Shown here: piece by piece, positions 9,001-16,522 of the stretch
How positions within the stretch are numbered: position 1 is the stretch's first letter
How the letters are laid out: every line of letters starts with the position of its first letter
DNA from: Ignavibacteriaceae bacterium
GTDB taxonomy: Bacteria > Bacteroidota > Ignavibacteria > Ignavibacteriales > Ignavibacteriaceae
Assembly (NCBI GenBank): GCA_019638025.1
Contig: JAHBUO010000009.1
Location: 1 to 64,000, forward strand
DNA: 64,000 nucleotides
Direction of reading: 5' to 3'
Program-made: the position numbers and the translations under genes
Notes under the pieces: generated by a model
Databases searched by the model: none
What the model saw: the letters and a program-made list of their open reading frames with translations, nothing else
Told to the model about the DNA's origin: nothing

Positions 9001-10254
9001 ATGGAAAAATTAACTAAAAACGACGTTCACCCAAAAATAGTTCAAGCATTACTCGGAGCTGATACAACTTTTACTGTTGAAGATGCTTTGGACAATGAAA
9101 TGATTCTGAACATGGGTCCTCAACATCCTGCAACTCATGGAGTATTAAGGCTTCTTCTTCGACTTGACGGCGAAACAGTAATCGCTTGTGTGCCTGAACT
9201 CGGATACTTGCATCGTGGTTACGAGAAGATGGCAGAAAATATGGGTTATCTGGATTTTATTCCACACACTGATAGGTTGGATTATCTCTCCCCTCCTGCA
9301 AACAACGTTGCATATGCCCTCGCAGTAGAAAAATTAGCCGGAATTGAAGTCCCTAAAAGAGCTCAATACATAAGAATGATGATGTGTGAACTTTCAAGAA
9401 TCGCTTCACACCTTGTAGCTGTTGGTGCACTGGCAATGGATGTGGGGGCTTTGACTGTATTCCTATGGACATTGCGCGAGCGTGAAAAAGTTCTTGATAT
9501 GTATGATGTTATTTGTGGTGCAAGATTTACAACAAGTTATACCCGAATAGGTGGTGTGGCTCAAGATCTTCAAAAATCAACAATTATTGAAATTCAAAAG
9601 TTTATTGATGAATTAGAAAAGAGTCTTGAAGAAGTTGAACGACTTCTTAACAGTAATAGAATATTTATTGAGAGACTTGAAGATATCGGCGTAATTTCAT
9701 ATGATGATGCTATTGATTTTGGTTTGACAGGCCCAAGTTTGAGAGGAAGCGGTGTTGATTTTGATTTAAGAAGAGATGCTTCATATTTATATTATAATGA
9801 GGTAGAATTTAAAGTACCTGTTTATTATGAAGGCGATTGTTTAGCGAGATATTTTGTGAGGATGGATGAAATTAGAGAGAGTGCGAAAATTGTGACTCAA
9901 GTATTAGACAAGCTCCCTTCAGGTGAAATTATGGCTAATAATCCTAAAAAGGTACTTCCACGAAAAACTGAGATTTATACAAAGATGGAGGAGCTTATCC
10001 ACGATTTTATGTTAGTTAATTTTGGTATAAATCCACCTGTTGGTGATATCTATCAAGCGGTCGAAAACCCAAAAGGTGAATTAGGTTTTTATATTGTTAG
10101 TAAGGGTGAAGGTCATCCGTGGAAATTGAAAATTCGATCACCTTCGTTTGTCAATATTCAGTCAATTCCCCATATGACAAAAGGCTATATGGTTTCTGAT
10201 GTCGTTGCAATAATTGGTAGTATTGATCCTGTGATGGGTGAAGCAGATAAATAA
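9001..10254 (+). CDS. nuoD: NADH-quinone oxidoreductase subunit D
   Basis: The 49-kDa-type subunit, 417 residues, that forms the quinone-binding cavity with NuoB. NMGPQHPATHGVLRL near residue 37 contains the conserved HPATHG histidine loop that lines the quinone site, and GYLHRGYEKMAE follows. It descends from the large subunit of group 4 NiFe hydrogenases but lacks the CxxC metal ligands, as expected. The C-terminus ends IIGSIDPVMGEADK, the normal family end. It is the fourth gene of the operon. Confidence 0.97.
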   Translation: MEKLTKNDVHPKIVQALLGADTTFTVEDALDNEMILNMGPQHPATHGVLRLLLRLDGETVIACVPELGYLHRGYEKMAENMGYLDFIPHTDRLDYLSPPANNVAYALAVEKLAGIEVPKRAQYIRMMMCELSRIASHLVAVGALAMDVGALTVFLWTLREREKVLDMYDVICGARFTTSYTRIGGVAQDLQKSTIIEIQKFIDELEKSLEEVERLLNSNRIFIERLEDIGVISYDDAIDFGLTGPSLRGSGVDFDLRRDASYLYYNEVEFKVPVYYEGDCLARYFVRMDEIRESAKIVTQVLDKLPSGEIMANNPKKVLPRKTEIYTKMEELIHDFMLVNFGINPPVGDIYQAVENPKGELGFYIVSKGEGHPWKLKIRSPSFVNIQSIPHMTKGYMVSDVVAIIGSIDPVMGEADK

Positions 10255-10276
10255 TTAATTCTAATAAAAGAGAACT

Positions 10277-10750
10277 ATGGAATTCAAATTTACAGAAGAC
10301 AATCTTCAAAAAATCGAAAAAATATTAGAAAAATATCCTGTTAAACAGCCTGCTGTTATGCCACTTCTTTATTTGGCACAGGAACAGAACGGTTGGATTT
10401 CAGTTGAAGTTATGAAAGAAATTGCTTCGATATTGGAAATGGACGAAGAAGATGTTCTTGGTGTCGTAACATTTTACACAATGTTCTATAAAAAACCTAT
10501 GGGCAAGCACCATATTCAGGTTTGTACCAATGTTTCTTGTATGCTTCGTGGTGGTTATGAAATTTATAACAGTGTACGTGAGAAATTGGGACTCGAAAAT
10601 GGGGGAGTTTCAGAAGATTCAAGATTTTCATTAGAGGAAGTTGAGTGTATGGGTTCTTGTGGAACAGCCCCAATGATTGCGGTCAATGAGGATTATTTTG
10701 AAAATCTGTCAAAAGAAAAAGCATTACAAATTTTAGATTCACTTAGCTAA
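10277..10750 (+). CDS. nuoE: NADH-quinone oxidoreductase subunit E
   Basis: The 24-kDa-type subunit with a thioredoxin-like fold and a [2Fe-2S] cluster (N1a). The ligands appear as C-x4-C in QVCTNVSCMLRGG and C-x3-C in ECMGSCGTAPM. At 157 residues it is the standard length. It lies 22 bases after nuoD and 11 before nuoF, with which it forms the NADH-oxidising module. A paralogue of the same length, with the same cysteine pattern, is the hydrogenase gene hydC at 58935. Confidence 0.96.
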   Translation: MEFKFTEDNLQKIEKILEKYPVKQPAVMPLLYLAQEQNGWISVEVMKEIASILEMDEEDVLGVVTFYTMFYKKPMGKHHIQVCTNVSCMLRGGYEIYNSVREKLGLENGGVSEDSRFSLEEVECMGSCGTAPMIAVNEDYFENLSKEKALQILDSLS

Positions 10751-10761
10751 AAAAGTATTAA

Positions 10762-11289
10762 ATGGAAAAAATAGTTTTACCGGAAATAGAAAATCTTCAT
10801 CAAATTGAGGTATATCTTAATAATAGTGGATATACAGCTATACGGAAAGCATTAACCCAATCCCCTGATGATATAATTGATCAAGTAAAGAAATCCGGGC
10901 TTCGAGGAAGAGGCGGAGCAGCATTTTCTGCCGGATTAAAGTGGAGCTTCATGCCCAAAACTACAGATAAACCTAAATACCTCTGTATCAACGGTGATGA
11001 AAGTGAACCGGGTTCATTCAAAGATAGACAAATATTTGAATTTAATCCCCACCAACTTATTGAAGGTGTGCTCATTACTTGCTATGCTATTCAAGCTAAG
11101 AAAGCTTACCTCTACATTCGTGGAGAATATCATAAGTGGATTAAGCTGATGCAATCTGCGATTGATGATGCTTATTCTCATGGTTTCCTTGGTGAAGGTA
11201 TGAAGGAAAATTCAGGACGGATTTCTCTTGTGACTTATATATTCATAAGGGTGCCGGTGCTTATATTTGTGGTGAAGAATCATCTTTAA
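10762..11289 (+). pseudogene. nuoF: nuoF, N-terminal part upstream of a frameshift
   Basis: First part of the 51-kDa-type NADH-binding subunit of complex I. The NADH/FMN region is intact: [13 protein letters not shown] near 49-61 and [13 protein letters not shown] near 77-89. After about residue 153 the frame goes wrong and ends in unrelated residues before TAA at 11287-11289. The correct continuation is in the next frame from about 11223 ([19 protein letters not shown]), and joins if one base is added near 11217, for example GGACGG read as GGAACGG. Together the parts give a full-length NuoF of about 440 residues. Either a real inactivating mutation or a base-call error explains it; everything else about the gene looks under normal selection. 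Confidence 0.9.
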
Positions 11290-12083
11290 TGAATTCTATA
11301 GAAGGGAAAAGAGGGTATCCTCGCGTTAAGCCACCTTTTCCCGCACAGAATGGTCTATGGGGCAATCCTACTACAATAAATAATGTTGAAACTCTCACTA
11401 ATGTTCCTCCAATAATAAACAAAGGATGGGAATGGTTTTCGTCAATCGGTGAACCTAAACATCCGGGAACTCTGTTGTTTGGGGTGAGTGGTCATGTGAA
11501 TAAACCTGGTGTTTATGAATTGCCAACAGGTACTTTGTTGACTGACATTATCTATAAGTTTGCGGGAGGCGTTCCGGGAGATAAGAAAATTAAATGTGTA
11601 ATTCCGGGGGGCTCATCCATGCCTCCTCTGAGAGGAGATGCTCTTGAAGGAATAAAAATGGATGCTGAATCGCTACGCGCAGCAGGTTCGGCAATTGGAA
11701 CCGGTGGAATCATGGTAATGGATGAGGATACCGATTTAGTTAAAGTTCTTGCCCGAATTGCCAAATTTTATCATCATGAAAGCTGTGGACAATGCACTCC
11801 CTGCCGAGAAGGGACCGGCTGGATGTTAAAATTGCTTAATCGAATAGTTGACGGCAAAGGGGCATCAAGAGATATAGATTTACTTGTGAGTGTAGCAAAC
11901 AATATCGAAGGAAATACAGTTTGCGCTCTTGGTGAAGCCGCTGCTTGGCCTGTAAAATTTATGGTTACCAGATTCAGAGATGAATTTGAAGCGGCTGTTA
12001 AAGAAAAATTAGCACTCGAAGTTAAAAACAAAGTTCACTCCATGCGTTCAACTGCAACTCCGATTGCAAATATAGAAATTTAA
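11289..12083 (+). pseudogene. nuoF: nuoF, C-terminal part downstream of a frameshift
   Basis: Second part of NuoF, readable from about 11223 in this frame; the ATG at 11289 is internal to the original gene and not a natural start. It contains SIEGKRGYPRVKPPFPAQ, the SLBB-type segment VSGHVNKPGVYELP, and the ligands of the N3 [4Fe-4S] cluster: ESCGQCTPCREGTGW followed about 40 residues later by the cysteine in GNTVCALGEAAAWP. It ends the nuo operon; no nuoG to nuoN follows, so the remaining complex I genes must lie elsewhere. tRNA-Glu starts five bases after the stop. Confidence 0.9.
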
Positions 12084-12088
12084 GAATT

Positions 12089-12160
12089 GGCCCCATCGTC
12101 TAATGGTCAGGACCTCGCCCTTTCACGGCGGTAATAGGGGTTCGAATCCCCTTGGGGTCA
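12089..12160 (+). tRNA. tRNA-Glu (anticodon TTC)
   Basis: A full cloverleaf of 72 bases. The acceptor stem GGCCCCA (12089-12095) pairs with TGGGGTC (12153-12159), with discriminator A at 12160. The anticodon stem TCGCC/GGCGG surrounds loop CTTTCAC, with anticodon TTC at 12122-12124. The T-arm is AGGGGTTCGAATCCCCT. The CCA end is not encoded. It lies directly behind nuoF and before a hairpin terminator, so it may be transcribed with the nuo operon. Confidence 0.96.
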
Positions 12161-12167
12161 CTTGGTT

Positions 12168-12208
12168 AAGCTGTCTTTTTAAGTTAATTAAATTGACAGC
12201 TTTTTTTA
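12168..12208 (+). terminator. Intrinsic terminator after tRNA-Glu
   Basis: AAGCTGTC (12168-12175) pairs with GACAGCTT (12195-12202) around a 19-base AT-rich loop that can itself pair (TTAATTAA), followed by a run of seven T. From here to dapF (12414) I see no gene with a credible start, and no clear promoter. Confidence 0.75.
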
Positions 12209-12413
12209 TTTTATACAACTCATTTAATTGTGAAAGTGTGAAATGATAAAACAAGAAAATTTCTGATTACTCGATTTTTCAGAAGATGATAAAAATGAAA
12301 TATTGGAATTAGGATTTCTTTTATTCCCATTCGATTTCGATAATTTATTAATCAAATATTGTTATACAATTATTTATATTGATATCGATGGCATTTAAAA
12401 CTAAATTAAAGCA

Positions 12414-13268
12414 ATGGAAAAATATACTTTTACAAAAATGAATGGTGCCGGCAATGATTTCATCATGTTTGATCTTGATGAAAATCCCGGGTTAAGAATC
12501 TCAACTGAATTTGTGAAAAAGATTTGTTCAAGACAATACGGAATAGGTGCTGATGGTGTAATTTCTATTCGTACTGATGATGGAAAAGATTTTGTGATGG
12601 AATATTTTAATTCTGATGGTTCATTGGGTTCTTTATGCGGTAATGGTGCAAGATGTGCAATTAAGTTTGCTTCATTAAAAGAGAAATTTCTTGGTAATGA
12701 AACTTCTTTCATTTGTAATACCACTGTATACAACGGAAAAATTCAGGATTCTGATGAGGTAACTTTTTACTTGAATCAACCGAGCAAGGAGAAGTATAAT
12801 TTCAAAATTAAAGCGCATAATCAATTGATAAATGCTTCATTTGTTGATACCGGTTCGCCGCATATTGTAATTCTAATTACTGATATTCTTAAAGAGGGTA
12901 ATAATCCAAATTTGAGTTACAAAAACTTGAGTGATTTGGATGTTCTTGACATAGGACGTGAAATCAGATATTCCAAGGATTTTCATCCGGATGGTGTTAA
13001 TGTTAATTTTATTGAATTATATGGTGACAAACTTAAAATTAGGACTTATGAAAGAGGTGTTGAGAATGAAACTCTTGCATGTGGCACCGGCTCAGTCGCT
13101 GCAGCAATTGTAGCTAATAAATTGTATGGTTATGTTACACCAGTCGTATTAGAAACAATAATGGGTGATACATTGTTAGTTGAATTTTCAAGAGAGAATG
13201 ATGCGTTTAAAAATATTTCATTAACCGGACCGGCAAAAGTAAATTTTATAGGGACATTTGAGTTTTAA
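12414..13268 (+). CDS. dapF: Diaminopimelate epimerase
   Basis: Converts LL- to meso-diaminopimelate for lysine and peptidoglycan synthesis, without a cofactor, using two cysteines. The N-terminal MNGAGNDFIMFD motif is at 9-20, catalytic C75 lies in GSLCGNGARC, and the second, C223, lies in LACGTGSVAAA. The length of 284 residues is normal. Both cysteines are present, so the enzyme should be active. It stands alone after a terminator, with the small gene at 13299 probably in the same transcript. Confidence 0.96.
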   Translation: MEKYTFTKMNGAGNDFIMFDLDENPGLRISTEFVKKICSRQYGIGADGVISIRTDDGKDFVMEYFNSDGSLGSLCGNGARCAIKFASLKEKFLGNETSFICNTTVYNGKIQDSDEVTFYLNQPSKEKYNFKIKAHNQLINASFVDTGSPHIVILITDILKEGNNPNLSYKNLSDLDVLDIGREIRYSKDFHPDGVNVNFIELYGDKLKIRTYERGVENETLACGTGSVAAAIVANKLYGYVTPVVLETIMGDTLLVEFSRENDAFKNISLTGPAKVNFIGTFEF

Positions 13269-13298
13269 ATACAAAATAAAAATATATTCGGAGAAAAA

Positions 13299-13604
13299 AT
13301 GGGTAAAGTGAAATTTTCTGTTCAATATGAGATTGATAGTACAAAAAGAGATGAATTTTTGATTGCAATAAAAGAATTAAGAACCTTTCTTAAAGTAGAT
13401 GGATTACTCAGTTATTCAGTTTATGAAATAAAAGGAAAGGCAAATAATTTTGAGGAAGTGTATGTCTTTTCTTCAAAAGAAACATATGATAATTATGATG
13501 ATGGTGAAAATGAAAGGATGCAAATTTTGATTTCTAAAATTGAAGACTTAAAAGTTCCAAGTACTACAAAATATAATACTCTATACGAAGTAGTTTTCGA
13601 ATAA
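13299..13604 (+). CDS. Small ABM/NIPSNAP-like alpha-beta protein, unknown function
   Basis: Protein of 101 residues with the pattern of a dimeric ferredoxin-like (antibiotic-biosynthesis-monooxygenase) domain: strand KVKFSVQYEID, helix RDEFLIAIKELRTFL, strand DGLLSYSVYEI, strand EEVYVFSSKETYDNY, helix and final strand. Such domains occur in monooxygenases, haem-degrading enzymes and many uncharacterised proteins. No obvious catalytic histidine cluster is visible. GGAG lies seven bases before the ATG. It follows dapF by 30 bases and is ended by a hairpin terminator. The fold assignment is by pattern only. Confidence 0.6.
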   Translation: MGKVKFSVQYEIDSTKRDEFLIAIKELRTFLKVDGLLSYSVYEIKGKANNFEEVYVFSSKETYDNYDDGENERMQILISKIEDLKVPSTTKYNTLYEVVFE

Positions 13605-13616
13605 AGATTGACCCCT

Positions 13617-13645
13617 TAAAGCATCGGTAATTCCGATGCTTTTCC
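13617..13645 (+). terminator. Intrinsic terminator after the dapF unit
   Basis: AAAGCATCGG (13618-13627) pairs with CCGATGCTTT (13633-13642) around loop TAATT and runs into T-rich sequence. It separates the dapF transcript from the electron-transfer cluster that begins at 13697. Confidence 0.85.
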
Positions 13646-13696
13646 TTTCAAAATTAGCTATTGGATTTTCAAACAAAAAAACTTACTATTTAACCT

Positions 13697-14563
13697 ATGA
13701 ATAAAAATCTTCATCGATTATACATAGGTAGTTTTGTCGTAGTTGGTTTCTCTTCTTTTATCTTCTTACTCTATAATGGTTTTGATTATTATAGACTTTC
13801 GATGGAAGTAAGACCCTTCTCAGATGAGCACAATTTATTAAAACCGAGCGGAATAATAGGACACGGACTTGGAATCATCGGTTCAATAATGATGATTTCG
13901 GGTGTTGTAATTTATATGTCTAGAAAGAGATTTAAATTTCTTTCTCGAATCGGGTATTTGAAACACTGGTTGGAGTTTCATATTTTTTTATGCTCTGTCG
14001 GACCCCTATTAATTCTGTTTCATACCGCTTTCAAGTTTGGTGGGATTGTAGCGATTAGCTTTTGGTCGATGATTGCAGTTGTTATTAGCGGAGTTATCGG
14101 TCGGTTTATATATATTCAAATTCCGAGAACTATGAATGGAGAGGAAGCAAATCTTAATCAACTTGAAGCCGATTATAATAAAAAATTGATTGAGTTGAAT
14201 TTGCCACCACTATTTTTAAATGATTTGGATATATTATCGTCGGAACGAAAATTTAAATCTGTTACTATTTCAAATAGCATGATTTTAATAATTAAAGATT
14301 TCTTCTTTCTCAGAAACTATTTGAAAAATATTAGAAAAAAAATTAGTATTGAGAGAGCGATTAATAAATCCGAAGCTAAAATTTTAAGTGGTTTGTTAAA
14401 AAATAAATTAATCTTGGAGAGAAGGATTAGTATTTTATCAACGATGAAAAAATTATTTGGTTATTGGCATATTTTTCATCTTCCATTTGCAATTATCATG
14501 TTTCTCATAATGATTATTCATATCTCTGTTACATTAGTATTTGGTTATAAATGGATTTTTTAA
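13697..14563 (+). CDS. Cytochrome b-like integral membrane protein of a multihaem electron-transfer cluster
   Basis: Protein of 288 residues with five predicted membrane helices, at about 8-28, 52-74, 92-112, 116-140 and 262-283. Histidines sit inside or at the edge of helices: H56 (IGHGLG), H90 and H95 (HWLEFH), H109 (LFHTAF), H258 and H261 (HIFHLP) and H275 (IIHISV), a layout suited to bis-histidine haem b. After helix 4 the motif GRFIYIQIPRTMNG is followed by about 110 residues of charged, cytoplasm- or periplasm-exposed helix. I do not recognise a named family. With the Fe-S/FAD protein and multihaem cytochromes downstream, a membrane electron conduit between the cytoplasm or quinone pool and the periplasm is the natural inference. 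Confidence 0.65.
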   Translation: MNKNLHRLYIGSFVVVGFSSFIFLLYNGFDYYRLSMEVRPFSDEHNLLKPSGIIGHGLGIIGSIMMISGVVIYMSRKRFKFLSRIGYLKHWLEFHIFLCSVGPLLILFHTAFKFGGIVAISFWSMIAVVISGVIGRFIYIQIPRTMNGEEANLNQLEADYNKKLIELNLPPLFLNDLDILSSERKFKSVTISNSMILIIKDFFFLRNYLKNIRKKISIERAINKSEAKILSGLLKNKLILERRISILSTMKKLFGYWHIFHLPFAIIMFLIMIIHISVTLVFGYKWIF

Positions 14564-14573
14564 GGAGGTTTAA

Positions 14574-15173
14574 ATGAAATTTTCAGCGAAATTATTTTAT
14601 CCGGCTTTTTTGGTCATTTTAGTAGTAGGAATTGTCTTGGTTACTCAATTTGAAAAAGATAAAGCATCTACTCCCCTGAATGAATTAACTGAAAAACAAA
14701 TCCCGAATGACGATGTTCATAAAGGCATGGGGAATCCCAATTCACCTTCAGGAGCCAATGTCAATGAAAGCTTTAAACAGCAACTAGAATCGCTCAAGAA
14801 TAAAGTAGAATCAAATCCAAACGATACTTTATCAATGAGAGAATATGCTGATTTACTAACTGAAAGTCATAAGGCAAAAGATGCTATTCAATATTATGAG
14901 AAAATATTAAAGGTGAATCCAAAACGTTCGGATGTGCTGTTTAATCTTTCAATTATTGCATTTAATGGTGGTGAATTAAAAAAAGCTGAAGATTACACCA
15001 GACAAATTTTATCTTTCGAAAAAAATAATGATCAAGCTTTATATAACCTTGGAGCTATAGAAGCAGCTAAAGGGGATAAGAATAAAGCTAAACAACTTTG
15101 GGAGGATATAATTACAAAATTTCCCGGAACACCAACTGCCGAATTAGCTAAATCTTCAATCGAAAGATTATAA
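14574..15173 (+). CDS. Membrane-anchored TPR protein of the electron-transfer cluster
   Basis: Protein of 199 residues with one N-terminal membrane anchor (about 8-25, YPAFLVILVVGIVLVTQF), a flexible proline/asparagine-rich linker, then three tetratricopeptide repeats from about 80 to the end (for example REYADLLTESHKAKDAIQYY, then VLFNLSIIAFNGGELKKAE and ALYNLGAIEAAKGDKNKA). TPR domains bind proteins, so a role in assembling or docking the cytochromes is plausible, similar in spirit to CcmI-like proteins, but this is inference. It has the strongest Shine-Dalgarno of the cluster, AAGGAGG overlapping the end of the preceding gene and about six bases before the ATG. Confidence 0.8.
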   Translation: MKFSAKLFYPAFLVILVVGIVLVTQFEKDKASTPLNELTEKQIPNDDVHKGMGNPNSPSGANVNESFKQQLESLKNKVESNPNDTLSMREYADLLTESHKAKDAIQYYEKILKVNPKRSDVLFNLSIIAFNGGELKKAEDYTRQILSFEKNNDQALYNLGAIEAAKGDKNKAKQLWEDIITKFPGTPTAELAKSSIERL

Positions 15174-15181
15174 TTCCAATA

Positions 15182-16522
15182 ATGGAAGTCTTTCTTGAAA
15201 ATTTAATTTCGTACTCAATACTGATTATAATTAGTAGTCTAGTATTTTATTTTTACACTCGAAGAAAAAATATAAGTACGAAACTAACCGAAGAAAAAAT
15301 TTCAAAAGCAAAAGAAGATGGGTTGTACGAACCTGTCTCATTGCATCCTGTTATAAATTTAGATACATGTATAGGGAGCGGGGCTTGTGTTTCTGCATGC
15401 CCGGAGAAGGATATTCTCGGATTAAAAAATGGGAAAGCCTCTGTAATTAATGCTTCAAGATGTGTAGGACATGGGGCATGTTTTAATGCATGTCCGGTGC
15501 AAGCAATAACATTATGTATCGGGACAGAAAAGAGGGGAGTTGAACTTCCACACGTTAATAGCAATTTTGAAACTAATATTCCAATGGTTTTTGTCGCCGG
15601 GGAAATAGGCGGAATGGGTTTGATAAAAAATGCTGTTGAGCAGGGTAAGCAAGCAGTTAAATATATCGTTGAGAAATTAACTCGTGAAGAAAATTCTATT
15701 CATGATTTGATTATTGTAGGTGCAGGTCCCGCAGGAATTTCATCGGCGCTTGAAGCAAAAAAAAATAATTTGAATTTCTTGATATTTGAACAAGACACCA
15801 TTGGAGGAACAGTTGCAAATTTTCCACGACAGAAAATAGTAATGACATCACCAATGGATTTACCATTACACGGCAAAGTTAAATTATTCGAAACATCAAA
15901 AAGTGAGTTAATTGAGCTTTGGAATTCAATTATCAAGAAAAATAATATTACAATTAATCAGCTAGAAAAAGTTATATCGATTAACAAAGAAAAATCTTCC
16001 TTTTTTGTTGAGACTAACAAAGGGAAATACGAATCAAAGTCAATTTTAATTGCGATTGGAAGAAGGGGCTCACCACGCAAGTTGGGTGTTACGGGTGAGG
16101 AGAAAGAAAAAGTATTTTATCGATTACTTGAACCAGAATTAATTCGAAATTCAAAAATAGTTGTCGTTGGGGGTGGTGACTCTGCTGTTGAGTCTGCATT
16201 ATTATTAGCACAGAATAAAAACGAAGTCACAGTATCATATAGAAATGAAACTTTTTCTCGATTGAAGCCGATGAATGTCCAAAGAATTAATGAGGCAGTC
16301 GATTCATCCAGAATCAAAGTAGTTTTTAATTCTAATGTTGTTGAAATAAAAGAGAAATCAATACTCCTTAAATATGATAAAGATAAGTCAGTAGAGGAAA
16401 TAGAGAATGATTTAGTTTTCATATTTGCAGGGGGTGAACTCCCGACAAAATTCTTGGAGAGTGTAGGAATTTCAATAACTAAAAAATTCGGAGAGCCATT
16501 ACTATCAAACTCAAAGAATTAA
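15182..16522 (+). CDS. Membrane-anchored Fe-S/FAD NAD(P)H-type oxidoreductase
   Basis: Protein of 446 residues. A single N-terminal helix at about 7-26 anchors it. A ferredoxin-like domain (about 50-110) has two clusters with altered ligands: C63, S66, C69, C73 (CIGSGACVSACP) and C94, H97, C100, C104 (CVGHGACFNACP); in each the second cysteine is replaced. The rest is a thioredoxin-reductase-like flavoprotein: FAD motif IVGAGPAGISSA at 178-189 and NAD(P) motif VVGGGDSAVESA near 328-339. The redox CxxC of thioredoxin reductase is absent, so electrons should leave through the clusters rather than a disulphide. It lies between the TPR and cytochrome genes, making it a likely electron input module from NAD(P)H or ferredoxin. 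Confidence 0.8.
   Translation: MEVFLENLISYSILIIISSLVFYFYTRRKNISTKLTEEKISKAKEDGLYEPVSLHPVINLDTCIGSGACVSACPEKDILGLKNGKASVINASRCVGHGACFNACPVQAITLCIGTEKRGVELPHVNSNFETNIPMVFVAGEIGGMGLIKNAVEQGKQAVKYIVEKLTREENSIHDLIIVGAGPAGISSALEAKKNNLNFLIFEQDTIGGTVANFPRQKIVMTSPMDLPLHGKVKLFETSKSELIELWNSIIKKNNITINQLEKVISINKEKSSFFVETNKGKYESKSILIAIGRRGSPRKLGVTGEEKEKVFYRLLEPELIRNSKIVVVGGGDSAVESALLLAQNKNEVTVSYRNETFSRLKPMNVQRINEAVDSSRIKVVFNSNVVEIKEKSILLKYDKDKSVEEIENDLVFIFAGGELPTKFLESVGISITKKFGEPLLSNSKN

Noticed and set aside
11552..12031. Two minus-strand frames opposite nuoF
   Set aside because: They mirror the codon pattern of the conserved NuoF sequence and have no family motif or start signal.
12303..12398. Short TTG-started frame of 31 codons between tRNA-Glu and dapF
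   Set aside because: No ribosome-binding site, AT-rich composition typical of spacer, and no recognisable sequence.
12401..12733. Minus-strand frame of 110 codons opposite dapF
   Set aside because: It lies inside a clearly conserved gene and has no plausible start signal or motif.
15182..16522. Thioredoxin reductase as the name of the Fe-S/FAD protein
   Set aside because: The redox-active CxxC is missing and the protein has a membrane anchor and ferredoxin domain.
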